Below, piece after piece: positions 53,321-61,260 of a stretch of 64,000 nucleotides of DNA. Numbering within the stretch: position 1 is the first letter of the stretch; each line of letters starts with the position of its first letter. The notes under the pieces are model-generated. The model was given only the letters and a program-made list of their open reading frames with translations. It made no database searches and was not told the DNA's origin. Origin of the DNA: Seohaeicola saemankumensis (GTDB lineage Bacteria; Pseudomonadota; Alphaproteobacteria; Rhodobacterales; Rhodobacteraceae); contig NZ_JAIUZI010000003.1 in NCBI RefSeq assembly GCF_020171285.1, positions 372,001 through 436,000 of the forward strand. The letters are read 5' to 3'. The position numbers and the translations under genes are program-made.

Positions 53321-53358
53321 GTCAAAACGGGCAGGCCAGTGTCACTCTGGCCTGCCCG
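53321..53358 (-). terminator. Intrinsic terminator/attenuator between rpsP and rimM
   Basis: A perfect 12-base stem CGGGCAGGCCAG/CTGGCCTGCCCG with a 7-base loop is followed on the minus strand by TTTTGAC. It lies 43 bases after the rpsP stop and 54 bases before rimM. It should end or reduce transcription from rpsP into rimM. Confidence 0.85.
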
Positions 53359-53401
53359 AAACGCTGTTGTCCAGCCCGCGTCAGGACGCGGCAGGCCGGG
53401 T

Positions 53402-53788
53402 TTATTCCGCGGTTTCTTCGGCGGGCGCTTCGGCCGGAGCCTCGGCGGCCTCAGCTGCCTTGGCGGCTTTCTCCTCGGCGCGTTCCTTGGCCTTGGCGCC
53501 GGGCTCACCCTTCTTGGGGTTGTTGCGCTCGGCTTTTTCGCGGACGCCGGCGGCTTCGAGCATGCGGGCGATCCGGTCGGTGGGCTGAGCGCCCTGGCTC
53601 AGCCAGTACTGCACGCGTTCCATGTCCATTTTCACGCGCTCTTCGCTGTCTTTCGGCAGCAGCGGGTTGTAGGTGCCCAGCTTCTCGATGAAGCGGCCGT
53701 CGCGGGGCATCCGCGAGTCAGCCGCGACGATGCGGTAGAAGGGACGTTTCTTGCTGCCACCACGGGCAAGACGGATTTTCATGGCCAT
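53402..53788 (-). CDS. rpsP: 30S ribosomal protein S16
   Basis: The 128-residue protein starts [20 protein letters not shown] and contains [21 protein letters not shown], the S16 signature. The last 45 residues form an Ala/Glu/Lys-rich extension (for example [22 protein letters not shown] sequence), absent in E. coli S16 but common in alphaproteobacteria. GGAG precedes the start. It opens the rpsP-rimM-trmD block. Confidence 0.97.
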   Translation of the reverse strand: MAMKIRLARGGSKKRPFYRIVAADSRMPRDGRFIEKLGTYNPLLPKDSEERVKMDMERVQYWLSQGAQPTDRIARMLEAAGVREKAERNNPKKGEPGAKAKERAEEKAAKAAEAAEAPAEAPAEETAE

Positions 53789-53819
53789 TGTTGTGTTCTC
53801 CTTTGAATGGCGGTGTGGC

Positions 53820-53874
53820 GGTGGGGTGAAACCCCACCCTACGGACGTTGCGTAGAGTGGGTTTCCAACCCACC
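53820..53874. repeat. 24-base GGTGGGG repeat, copy 2, with an inverted partner
   Basis: Bases 53820-53843 are identical to 27626-27649. An inverted, slightly different copy (CGTAGAGTGGG then TTTCCAACCCACC) follows at about 53850-53874, making a pair like BIME elements. It fills the gap between the chorismate mutase stop and rpsP. Confidence 0.7.
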
Positions 53875-53875
53875 G

Positions 53876-54172
53876 TCAGCTTTGGTGTTTCTTGTGGTGC
53901 TGAATCACTTCAGCGATGATGAAGTTCAAAAAGTTCTTGGCGAATTCCGGGTCCAGATCGGCCTGTTTCGCCAGGTCTTCGAGCCGTGCGATCTGGAGCG
54001 CCTCGCGGGCCGGATCGGACGGGGGAAGGTCATGTTCCGCCTTCAGGCGGCCCACCGCCTGGGTGTGCTTGAATCGCTCGCCCAGCGTGTAGACAAGGAT
54101 CGCATCCAGCCGGTCGATGCTTTGACGGTGTTCTTTCAGCACCTCGGCGGCGCGGGTAGCAGGGTCAGTCAA
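53876..54172 (-). CDS. Monofunctional chorismate mutase (AroQ class)
   Basis: The 98-residue helical protein has the AroQ pattern: an N-terminal helix with EHRQSIDRLDAILVYTLGERF, the catalytic-type Lys in KHTQAVGRLKAEHDLPP and a C-terminal helix FAKNFLNFIIAEVIQHH. It converts chorismate to prephenate. I use TTG 54172 with AAGGATGGG upstream; no ATG is available in this part of the frame. The start overlaps the end of the first GNAT gene by 8 bases. Length is normal for the class. Confidence 0.87.
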   Translation of the reverse strand: MTDPATRAAEVLKEHRQSIDRLDAILVYTLGERFKHTQAVGRLKAEHDLPPSDPAREALQIARLEDLAKQADLDPEFAKNFLNFIIAEVIQHHKKHQS

Positions 54173-54767
54173 TGGCCCATCCTTTCGGTTTGAACAGCGG
54201 ATCCTGATAGTGGCTGATTTCCATCTCGATCCCGTGTGCCAGCTGCGTGCCCCGCAGCGCCGCAGGCGACGGGTGACGGTAAACCGCATCGCTGCCGTCG
54301 ATCGTCGGCGCGTCGTTGTCTTTCTTGGCGCCCAGACGTTCGGCCAGGCGGATCGAATCGAGGTTCTTGGGGTCGATATAGCTGACCGCCCCGTCCCAGC
54401 CGCGTTCGCGGTAAAAGAACCGCCGCGCGGCGTCGACCGCCTCCAGAGCGTAGCCGTGGCCGGCGGCCTCGGGCCAGATCACCCAGGCCAGTTCCTTTTC
54501 CGGCCAGCGCGCCGGCATCCAGCCGCCCGCCATGCCGTAGGTTTCGTCGGTGTCCTTGTCGTGGATCATCCACATGCCATAACCGCGGATCTGCCAATGG
54601 CCGATTTCGGCGGCGTAGAGCATCCAGGATTCATAGGCATTCAGCGGCCCGCCCATGAAGCGGGCGCGGTAGCTGGTAAAGGTCGCCTTGAAGTCCGGGT
54701 AATCCTCGGCCTCGGGGCCGCGCAGGACAAGGCGTTTGGTTTCGATGACGGGAATGTTCTTGGGCAT
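54165..54767 (-). CDS. GNAT acetyltransferase, RimJ/RimL type, tandem copy 4 of 4
   Basis: The 200-residue protein matches Acetyltransf_3: IPVIETKRLVLRGPEAEDY at the start, ELAWVIWPEAAGHGYALEAV as acetyl-CoA region and SYIDPKNLDSIRLAERLGA. It is the most divergent of four adjacent copies and has the longest C-terminal tail. Acceptor unknown; protein N-termini or small amines are typical. It shares 1 base with copy 3 and overlaps chorismate mutase by 8 bases, so all are one operon. Confidence 0.88.
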   Translation of the reverse strand: MPKNIPVIETKRLVLRGPEAEDYPDFKATFTSYRARFMGGPLNAYESWMLYAAEIGHWQIRGYGMWMIHDKDTDETYGMAGGWMPARWPEKELAWVIWPEAAGHGYALEAVDAARRFFYRERGWDGAVSYIDPKNLDSIRLAERLGAKKDNDAPTIDGSDAVYRHPSPAALRGTQLAHGIEMEISHYQDPLFKPKGWAID

Positions 54768-55288
54768 CAGGCGGCCTCCGCTGTGGGGTGGCGATAGATG
54801 TGGCAGGGATGCCCCGCCACCGCGCCGTCGCGTTCATGGGTCGCGCCCAGTCGGCGGGCAAGCGCGATCGAGCGGGTGTTGGCCGGGTCGATATAGGAAA
54901 TCACCCCGTCCAGGCCAAAATGCCGGGCGGCGTGAGCGCGGGCGGCCTTGGCGCCCTCATAGGCCAGCCCCTGGCCCTCGAAACCGTCGAAGATGTGCCA
55001 GCCCAGTTCCGGTTCGTCCCAACCGTCGTTGAAAATCATGCCGATGCGCCCGGCGGTGGCGCCGCTGGCCCGGTGTTCGACCATCCACATGCCGTAGCCG
55101 CGCAGCGCCCAGTGGCCATAGGTCGCCAGGAAGCCGCCCCAGCTGCGCAGCCGGGGATAGGGGCCGCCGACCCATATGGCGCGGTCCGAGGCGCCGAAGG
55201 CGGCGAAGGGCTCGAAATCCGCCTCGTGCGGGCCGCGCAGGATCAGCCGTTCGGTTTCGATCACCGGGATGTTCAGCGTGGCGGTCAT
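54767..55288 (-). CDS. GNAT acetyltransferase, RimJ/RimL type, tandem copy 3 of 4
   Basis: The 173-residue protein repeats the pattern of its neighbours: IPVIETERLILRGPHEADF, ELGWHIFDGFEGQGLAYEGA as acetyl-CoA region and SYIDPANTRSIALARRLGA. It overlaps copy 2 by 4 bases and abuts copy 4 by 1 base. Similar lengths and motifs show that the four genes arose by tandem duplication. Acceptor unknown. Confidence 0.88.
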   Translation of the reverse strand: MTATLNIPVIETERLILRGPHEADFEPFAAFGASDRAIWVGGPYPRLRSWGGFLATYGHWALRGYGMWMVEHRASGATAGRIGMIFNDGWDEPELGWHIFDGFEGQGLAYEGAKAARAHAARHFGLDGVISYIDPANTRSIALARRLGATHERDGAVAGHPCHIYRHPTAEAA

Positions 55289-55824
55289 GCGTAGGCCTCC
55301 ACGCCGCCATTGACCAGTGCATCGGGGGCCGGGTGGCGATAGACATGCATGAACCCGTGGCGCTCATGGGTGAAATCGCCGTCATGCCGTGCGCCGAGCC
55401 GTTGGGCCACCGACGCCGAACCGGTGTTGTCGGGTTTCACCAGGCTGATCGCAGTGGTCCAGCCGAGGATGTCATAGGCATAGGCGCGCGCCGCCTCTCC
55501 GGCCTCGGTCGCGTATCCCTTGCCCTCGAACCCGTTGAACAGGTCCCAGCCGATTTCCGGTTCGGGCCAGCCTTCGGGCTCGAAAAGACCAACCATGCCG
55601 ACGATGTCGCCGCCATCGCGGGTCTCAACCGTCCAGCGGCCAAACCCCTTGAGCGTCCAGTGCCCGATCTCCATCGCCAGCATCCGCCAGCTGAGTTCGG
55701 GGCTGAGCGGGCCGCCGACGAAATCGGCGCGCGGCGAGGCGTAGAAATCGGCAAAGGGCGCAAAGTCCTGCGGGCCGGGCGCGCGCAGGATCAGGCGCGA
55801 GGTTTCAAGTGTCGGGATCTGCAT
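55285..55824 (-). CDS. GNAT acetyltransferase, RimJ/RimL type, tandem copy 2 of 4
   Basis: The 179-residue protein has IPTLETSRLILRAPGPQDF, EIGWDLFNGFEGKGYATEAG (acetyl-CoA region) and SLVKPDNTGSASVAQRLGA, where the usual D-P-x-N is K-P-D-N. Its stop overlaps the start of copy 3 by 4 bases and its start shares 1 base with the stop of copy 1. No signal or membrane segment. Confidence 0.88.
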   Translation of the reverse strand: MQIPTLETSRLILRAPGPQDFAPFADFYASPRADFVGGPLSPELSWRMLAMEIGHWTLKGFGRWTVETRDGGDIVGMVGLFEPEGWPEPEIGWDLFNGFEGKGYATEAGEAARAYAYDILGWTTAISLVKPDNTGSASVAQRLGARHDGDFTHERHGFMHVYRHPAPDALVNGGVEAYA

Positions 55825-56339
55825 CAGGCGAGCCCCCGCAGGTCATGTACAATGACCACGTCACCGGGATCCTCGCCCGGCGCGTCCGGGTCGATCACCC
55901 CGCCCAGCCGCTGACCCAGGGCGATCGAGCGGGCATTCATCGGGTCGATGATGTTGATCAGCCGGTCCCAGCCAAACCTGCGGCGCGCCCAGGTCATCAC
56001 CGTGCGGGCGGCCTCGGCGGCAAAGCCCTTGCCCTCGGCCTGCGGCACCACGAACCAGCCCAATTCCGGGCCGGGGTAACCGTCGGGCTGGTAGATGCCG
56101 ACCTCGCCGACATAGGCGCCGGTGGCGCGGTCCTCGACCCCGAAGGGGCCGTAGCCGCGCAGGGTCCAGAGCGCCACGTCGCCCGCCCAGACCCGCCAGG
56201 CCTCCCGGCGCGGCATCTGTCCCCGCTCGTACACCGACCGCTCAGACGCAAAGAAGGCGGCCCAGTGCTCGAAATCGTCGAGCCTGGGGGCGCGCAGCGT
56301 CAGCCGGTCGGTGGTCAGGGTGGGGATAGCAGCTGTCAT
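55824..56339 (-). CDS. GNAT acetyltransferase, RimJ/RimL type, tandem copy 1 of 4
   Basis: The 171-residue protein from ATG 56339 starts IPTLTTDRLTLRAPRLDDF after four residues and carries ELGWFVVPQAEGKGFAAEAA and NIIDPMNARSIALGQRLGG. The open frame continues to 56483 through repeat copy e, which I judge non-coding. It is the first of the four tandem copies, 91 bases downstream of ffh on the same strand. Confidence 0.87.
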   Translation of the reverse strand: MTAAIPTLTTDRLTLRAPRLDDFEHWAAFFASERSVYERGQMPRREAWRVWAGDVALWTLRGYGPFGVEDRATGAYVGEVGIYQPDGYPGPELGWFVVPQAEGKGFAAEAARTVMTWARRRFGWDRLINIIDPMNARSIALGQRLGGVIDPDAPGEDPGDVVIVHDLRGLA

Positions 56340-56383
56340 GCGGTCAGCGCGCCTTTGCCAGCGGCGGGACGCGGGGCAGGGGG

Positions 56384-56421
56384 CGGGAGCCTCCGGCGGG
56401 AGTATTTGGAAAGAGATGAAA
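56384..56421 (+). repeat. GAGTATTT-family intergenic repeat, copy e
   Basis: GGGAGCCTCCGGCGGGAGTA is followed by TTTGGAAAGAGATGAAA. The 5' part resembles copy a and the core resembles copies c and d. It lies between ffh and the first GNAT gene, opposite to their transcription. Confidence 0.7.
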
Positions 56422-56430
56422 CCATGGGTG

Positions 56431-57939
56431 TCACTTCTTCTTGCCAAAGCCGCTGAGGCCGGGGGGCAGGCCCATGCCGCCACCGAGGCCGGGCAGGCCG
56501 CCGGGCAACTTGCCGCCCATCTGTTTGGCGGCCGCTTCCAGCGCCTTGGGGTCCATGCCGGCGGCGAGATCCTCGGGCGAGGGGCCGCCCTTGCCGAACA
56601 TGCCCTTCATCGCCTGTTTCAGCATCTTGCCTTTGCCCATCTTGCCCATCTTCTTCATCATGTCGCCCATCTGGCGGTGCATTTTCAGAAGCTTGTTGAG
56701 ATCGCTGACCTCCATGCCGGAACCGGCGGCGATGCGTTTCTTGCGGCTGGCCTGCAGCAGTTTCGGGTTGGCGCGTTCCTTCTTGGTCATCGACTGGATC
56801 AGGGCGATCTGGCGTTTCAGCACCTTGTCGTCAAAACCGGCCTCTTCGACCTGTTTGGCCATTTTGCCCATGCCCGGCATCATCGACATCATGCCTTCCA
56901 TTCCGCCCATCTTCTGCATCTGTTCGAGCTGCATCTTCAGGTCGTTCATGTTGAACTGACCCTTGACCATGCGGCGCATCATCTTTTCGGCCTGTTCGGC
57001 CTCGATGGTTTCCTGCGCCTTTTCAACCAGCGCCACGATGTCGCCCATGCCGAGGATGCGGCCGGCGATGCGCTCGGGCTCAAACGTTTCCAGCGCGTCC
57101 ATCTTTTCGCCCAAGCCGACAAAGCGGATCGGTTTGCCGGTGACCGCACGCATCGACAGGGCGGCGCCGCCGCGGCCGTCGCCGTCCATTCGGGTCAGGA
57201 CCACGCCGGAGATGCCGATCTTGGAGTCGAATTCCTCGGCCACCTCGACGGCGACCTGGCCAGTCAGACCGTCGACCACCAGCAGGGTCTCGCGCGGATC
57301 GACCGCGTTGCGGACGTCCTCGACCTCCTGCATCAGGACCTCGTCGATGTGCAGCCGGCCGGCGGTGTCAAGCATATAGACGTCATAACCGCCCAGAGCG
57401 GCCTGCTGCTTGGCCCGCTTGGCGATATCGACCGGTTTCTGGCCCGGCACGATCGGCAGGGTATCGACGCCGATCTGCTTGCCCAGCACGGCCAGCTGGT
57501 CCATCGCCGCCGGACGGTAGACGTCGAGCGAGGCCATCAGCACCCGCTTGCCATCGCGATCCTTGAGCCTCTTGGCCAGTTTGCCGGTGGTTGTGGTCTT
57601 GCCCGAGCCCTGCAGGCCGACCATCAGGATCGGTGCCGGCGGGCTGTCGATCTTGAGCTTGCCGGGGTCCTCCTCGCCGCGCAGCACGTCCTGCAGCGCG
57701 TCATGCACGATTTTGACGACCTGCTGGCCCGGGGTCACGGATTTGGTGACGGCCTGACCGGTCGCCTGTTCCTGTACCTTCTTGACGAAATCGCGGGCCA
57801 CGGGCAGCGACACGTCCGCCTCCAGCAGCGCGACGCGCACCTCGCGCAGGGCGGTCTTGACGTCCTCTTCTGACAGGGCGCCCTGTTTGGTCAGGCGGTC
57901 AAAGACGCCAGAGAGGCGTTCGGATAGATTTTCAAACAT
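56431..57939 (-). CDS. ffh: Signal recognition particle protein Ffh
   Basis: The 502-residue GTPase has the N domain (MFENLSERLSGVFDRLTKQG), the G domain with LMVGLQGSGKTTTTGKLA, VYMLDTAGRLHIDE and VVLTRMDGDGRGGAALS, and a Met-rich M domain (for example MGGMEGMMSMMPGMGKM) that binds 4.5S RNA and signal sequences. A Gly/Leu/Pro-rich C-terminal tail of about 40 residues is longer than in E. coli. It leads the ffh-GNAT-rpsP block. Confidence 0.97.
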   Translation of the reverse strand: MFENLSERLSGVFDRLTKQGALSEEDVKTALREVRVALLEADVSLPVARDFVKKVQEQATGQAVTKSVTPGQQVVKIVHDALQDVLRGEEDPGKLKIDSPPAPILMVGLQGSGKTTTTGKLAKRLKDRDGKRVLMASLDVYRPAAMDQLAVLGKQIGVDTLPIVPGQKPVDIAKRAKQQAALGGYDVYMLDTAGRLHIDEVLMQEVEDVRNAVDPRETLLVVDGLTGQVAVEVAEEFDSKIGISGVVLTRMDGDGRGGAALSMRAVTGKPIRFVGLGEKMDALETFEPERIAGRILGMGDIVALVEKAQETIEAEQAEKMMRRMVKGQFNMNDLKMQLEQMQKMGGMEGMMSMMPGMGKMAKQVEEAGFDDKVLKRQIALIQSMTKKERANPKLLQASRKKRIAAGSGMEVSDLNKLLKMHRQMGDMMKKMGKMGKGKMLKQAMKGMFGKGGPSPEDLAAGMDPKALEAAAKQMGGKLPGGLPGLGGGMGLPPGLSGFGKKK

Positions 57940-57998
57940 GCCTGCGGCCTCCTGATGCCGGTTACTAGGGCGCCTCCAAGGTAGGAAGCCGGGACTGA

Positions 57999-58100
57999 AT
58001 GCACAACGGCCCCCACGGGCGCAACGCGCTGGTGGAGGGCGATCCCATCAAACTGGGACCGGAAGGGTTCAAGCTTCCGGATGACTGGACGTGCAGGTAA
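57999..58100 (+). CDS. Candidate 33-residue small protein, unknown
   Basis: A short frame reads MHNGPHGRNALVEGD then PIKLGPEGFKLPDDWTCR and stops at TAA 58098-58100. Its composition is protein-like, with a hydrophilic body and a DDW motif. AGGAAG lies 12 bases upstream. A hairpin CCGGAAG/CTTCCGG (58059-58080) lies inside it and may be its real function or a coincidence. It could also be a remnant of a longer gene. It lies between ffh (divergent) and the methyltransferase gene. Confidence 0.35.
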   Translation: MHNGPHGRNALVEGDPIKLGPEGFKLPDDWTCR

Positions 58101-58137
58101 ACCGGTGCGGCACGGGAGTCAAGAACAGGGTGGCGCG

Positions 58138-58743
58138 GTGAACAAAAAGGTCATCGACGGATACGAAGCGGCGGCAGAGAGCCTGATCGCTCCCTACGAG
58201 GCGCTGTCCTGTGATCGGATCTATGCGCCGGTGGCGGATCTGTTCCCGGTGGCGCCGGCGCGCGTTATCGACATCGGCGCGGGCACCGGGCGCGACGCGG
58301 CATGGCTTGCGTCCCGCGGCCATCGTGTGACGGCGGTCGAACCGGTGGCGGGGTTTCGCGCGGTCGGGCAGCGGTTGCACAAAGGCCGGGATATCCGCTG
58401 GATCGACGACCGGCTGCCGGATCTGGCGCAGGTGCTCTCTCGAAAGGGCGGCTATGATGTAGTGTTGCTGGGCGGCGTCTGGCAGCATCTGTCCGACGCG
58501 GAACGGGCGCTGGCCTGGAACGTATTGTATCGGCTGATGGCGCCCGCAGCACTCATGATCCTGTCGCTGCGGCATGGCCCCGGTGTGCCGGGGCGACCGG
58601 TGTATGCGGCCCGAGATGCCGATATCGTGGCGGCGGCGCGGCGCCTGGGGCTGGACGTCGTGCGGCACAGACATGCCGCCTCGATCCAGCCGGGAAACCG
58701 CGCCGCCGGTGTCACATGGACATGGTTCGCGCTGCGGCGGTGA
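58138..58743 (+). CDS. Class I SAM-dependent methyltransferase
   Basis: The 201-residue protein has the SAM-binding motif RVIDIGAGTGRDAAWLASRGH, acidic post-II sequence VTAVEPVAGF and motif IV YDVVLLGGVWQHL. The acceptor is unknown. I place the start at GTG 58138 (VNKKVIDGYEAAAE); the frame is also open from ATG 58081, adding 19 polar residues. It converges with the azoreductase gene with 9 bases between stops. Confidence 0.82.
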   Translation: MNKKVIDGYEAAAESLIAPYEALSCDRIYAPVADLFPVAPARVIDIGAGTGRDAAWLASRGHRVTAVEPVAGFRAVGQRLHKGRDIRWIDDRLPDLAQVLSRKGGYDVVLLGGVWQHLSDAERALAWNVLYRLMAPAALMILSLRHGPGVPGRPVYAARDADIVAAARRLGLDVVRHRHAASIQPGNRAAGVTWTWFALRR

Positions 58744-58752
58744 CCTGCGCCG

Positions 58753-59334
58753 TTACGCGGCCAGTGCGGCAATGGCGTCTTCTGCCGATTTCTGAGCAGC
58801 CTCGGCGTCAAGCGCCATCTTGTCAGCGGCGATGATCTCGACATCGGTCACCCCCATAAAGCCCAGCATGTGACGCAGGTAGCCGGAGGCAAAGTCGATC
58901 TCGGACCCGACGGCGGTGCCGCCCGAGGCGATGATCACCACGGCCCGCTTGCCGGTCAGCAACCCCTCGGGGCCATCGGCGGTATAGCGAAAGGTCTCTC
59001 CGGCCCGCGCCACCTGATCGATCCAGGCTTTCAGGCTGGTGGGTACCGAGAAATTGTAAACCGGCGTGCCGATCACGATGGTGTCGGCGCGGCGCAGTTC
59101 GTCGACCAGCTGATCCGACAGGGTCAGCGTATCGCGCTGCAGGGCGTCGCGCTGGTCGGCGGGGGTAAAGTTGGCGTTGACCCAGGTTTCGTCGATCTGC
59201 GGCAGCGCCGAGGCGAGGTCACGATACAGCACCGTGTCGGCATTCAGCCGGGCGACGGTCAGCGCGCTCAACTCACGGGTAACAGAGCCCGCATGACGGG
59301 CAGAGGCATCAATGTGCAAAACGGTTCGGGACAT
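58753..59334 (-). CDS. azoR: FMN-dependent NADH-azoreductase / quinone reductase
   Basis: The 193-residue flavodoxin-fold enzyme has FMN-binding HIDASARHAGSVTRELS, the second loop GTPVYNFSVPTSLKAWIDQV and IASGGTAVGSEIDFASGYL. AzoR enzymes reduce quinones, azo dyes and nitro compounds with NADH. I use ATG 59334 (MSRTVLHID); the longer frame crosses likely regulatory DNA. The LysR gene is divergent with an inverted-repeat site between them. Confidence 0.9.
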   Translation of the reverse strand: MSRTVLHIDASARHAGSVTRELSALTVARLNADTVLYRDLASALPQIDETWVNANFTPADQRDALQRDTLTLSDQLVDELRRADTIVIGTPVYNFSVPTSLKAWIDQVARAGETFRYTADGPEGLLTGKRAVVIIASGGTAVGSEIDFASGYLRHMLGFMGVTDVEIIAADKMALDAEAAQKSAEDAIAALAA

Positions 59335-59388
59335 TTGGGCGATCCTTTGAGAAGGGATGATTTTCACTGATGACCTCAATTTGGATAT

Positions 59389-59440
59389 TGCATTTTCGAA
59401 CGCAATGCCGGAACGTCCACAGCATCTGTTGGAAAATGCA
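59389..59440. promoter_or_regulatory. Paired inverted sites in the azoR / LysR gap
   Basis: TGCATTTTCGAAC (59389-59401) is repeated in inverted form as GTTGGAAAATGCA (59428-59440), matching at 12 of 13 positions. The left copy is itself part of ATTGC-N10-GCAAT (59387-59406), a T-N11-A type LysR site. The right copy ends 18 bases before the LysR start. This suits binding of a LysR tetramer. Confidence 0.6.
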
Positions 59441-59458
59441 CATTAGAGCCGAACTCAG

Positions 59459-60340
59459 ATGGACAATTGGGACGAGATCAGGACCGCCTATCAGGTGGCC
59501 CGCATGGGCACCGTGAGCGGTGCCGCGGATGTCTTGGGCGTGCATCATGCCACCGTCATACGCCACATCGACGCAATCGAAACACGGCTGGGGGTGAAGC
59601 TGTTCCAGCGTCACGCGCGCGGGTACACGCCGACCGAGGCAGGCAGCGATCTGCTGCGGGTGGCGCAGGCCACCGATGACCAGTTCAACCAGTTGGCCGG
59701 GCGGCTCAAGGGGCAGGGCGATGACGTCACCGGCGAACTTGTCGTCACCTCTCTGGAATCCATCGCGCCGCTGCTGGTGCCGGTACTGGCCGATTTCCAG
59801 GCCATGCATCCCGGCCTGATCGTGCGCTACCTGACCGGCGCCCGCTTGTTCCGGCTTGAATATGGCGAGGCGCATGTGGCCATCCGCGCCGGATCGGTGC
59901 CCGACCAGCCCGACAACGTGGTTCAGCCGTTCATGTCGCAGACCGTCAGCCTGTTCGCCAGCCGCGACTATGTCGACAGGCACGGCGCGCCGGCATCGGT
60001 AGAGCAGTTTGCGCAGCACCGGTTCATCTGCGCGGATGACGAAAACAGCCGCGCACCCTTTAATGTCTGGCTGCGGGCCCATGTTCCCGCCGAGGCGATC
60101 ACCTTTCGCGGAACCAACGGCTTTTCCCTGCACGAGGCGATCCTCGCCGGGGCCGGCATCGGGTTCATGGCCGAGTGGGAGGCCGCCCGCCACACCGACA
60201 CGCTGGTCCGCGTGATGGAACCGCGCCCGGAGTGGGCTGGTGCCCTGTGGCTGGTGACTCATGTCGATCTGCACCGGACAAACAAGGTGCAGACCTTTCT
60301 GAGCTTTCTCAAGGAACAGGCCAAGGCCTGGGTCGCATGA
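59459..60340 (+). CDS. LysR-family transcriptional regulator
   Basis: The 293-residue protein has an N-terminal winged helix (VARMGTVSGAADVLGVHHATVIRHIDAIE) quoted in parts: TVSGAADVLGVHHATVIRHI is the helix-turn-helix. A periplasmic-binding-like effector domain follows (about 90-290). It is divergent from azoR and probably controls it in response to electrophiles or quinones; this is inferred from arrangement. Its stop overlaps the DMT transporter start by 4 bases. Confidence 0.9.
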   Translation: MDNWDEIRTAYQVARMGTVSGAADVLGVHHATVIRHIDAIETRLGVKLFQRHARGYTPTEAGSDLLRVAQATDDQFNQLAGRLKGQGDDVTGELVVTSLESIAPLLVPVLADFQAMHPGLIVRYLTGARLFRLEYGEAHVAIRAGSVPDQPDNVVQPFMSQTVSLFASRDYVDRHGAPASVEQFAQHRFICADDENSRAPFNVWLRAHVPAEAITFRGTNGFSLHEAILAGAGIGFMAEWEAARHTDTLVRVMEPRPEWAGALWLVTHVDLHRTNKVQTFLSFLKEQAKAWVA

Positions 60341-61260
60341 CCCCACAGGCATCGGGTCATCTGGCGATGCTGACCTTCTCGGCGCTGGTGGCCGGGTCGT
60401 TTTCGCTCGGCTCGCAGGTCGCAAACGAAATCGCGCCGGCCGCCCTGAACGCGGCGCGCTTCGCGATCGCGGCCTGCATCATCGGCACCGTGGCCGCCGC
60501 GACCGGCAAGTTGAACCGCGCGGCCCTGGCCGCACCCTGGCGCTACCTCGTGCTGGGCGGGTTGTTCGGCATCTACTTTGTGCTGATGTTCCACGGACTG
60601 AAAACCGCGCCGCCGGTCAGCGCCGCGGCGGTGTTCACCCTGACCCCGATCCTCTCGGCGCTGTTCGGCTGGCTGCTGCTGCGCCAGGTGACCACGGCCC
60701 GCATGGCGGCGGCGCTGGCCATCGGCGCGGCGGGCGCGCTCTGGGTCATCTTCGATGCCGACTGGCAGGCGGCACGCGCCTTTCGCATCGGGCCGGGCGA
60801 GGTGATCTACTTCTGGGGCTGCGTGGCCCATGCCGCCTATACGCCGATGGTGCGCAAGCTGAACCGGGGCGAACCGGCGGTGGTGTTCACCTTTGGCATG
60901 CTGGTGGCGGGCTGCCTGCTGCTGACCGTCTACGGCTGGTCCGACATCCGCGCGACGCAATGGACAGCCCTGCCGCCCATCGTCTGGATTGGCCTCTTCT
61001 ACGTCGCCATTTTCGCCAGCGCCGCCACCTTCGTTCTGCTGCAATTCGCCACCCTGCGCCTGCCCTCGGCCAAGGTCATGGCCTATACCTACCTGACGCC
61101 CAGCTGGGTTATCCTCTGGGAAATCGCCCTGGGCAACGGCGTGCCGCAGGGCCTGGTGCTGATCGGCATCGCGATGACGGTGGTGGCGCTGGTGATGCTG
61201 CTGGAACAAGACGGACCTGACATCAAACCGTCATCCGCACGCGCTAGAAACCAGCCATGA
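60337..61260 (+). CDS. DMT-superfamily (EamA) transporter
   Basis: The 307-residue membrane protein has ten hydrophobic segments in two EamA halves, with SAAAVFTLTPILSALFGWL in the first and LPSAKVMAYTYLTPSWVIL in the second. Such proteins export amino acids or metabolites. I use ATG 60337, in the ATGA overlap with the LysR stop; longer frames in the LysR gene are shadows. The transglutaminase gene follows with a 4-base overlap. Confidence 0.88.
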   Translation: MTPQASGHLAMLTFSALVAGSFSLGSQVANEIAPAALNAARFAIAACIIGTVAAATGKLNRAALAAPWRYLVLGGLFGIYFVLMFHGLKTAPPVSAAAVFTLTPILSALFGWLLLRQVTTARMAAALAIGAAGALWVIFDADWQAARAFRIGPGEVIYFWGCVAHAAYTPMVRKLNRGEPAVVFTFGMLVAGCLLLTVYGWSDIRATQWTALPPIVWIGLFYVAIFASAATFVLLQFATLRLPSAKVMAYTYLTPSWVILWEIALGNGVPQGLVLIGIAMTVVALVMLLEQDGPDIKPSSARARNQP

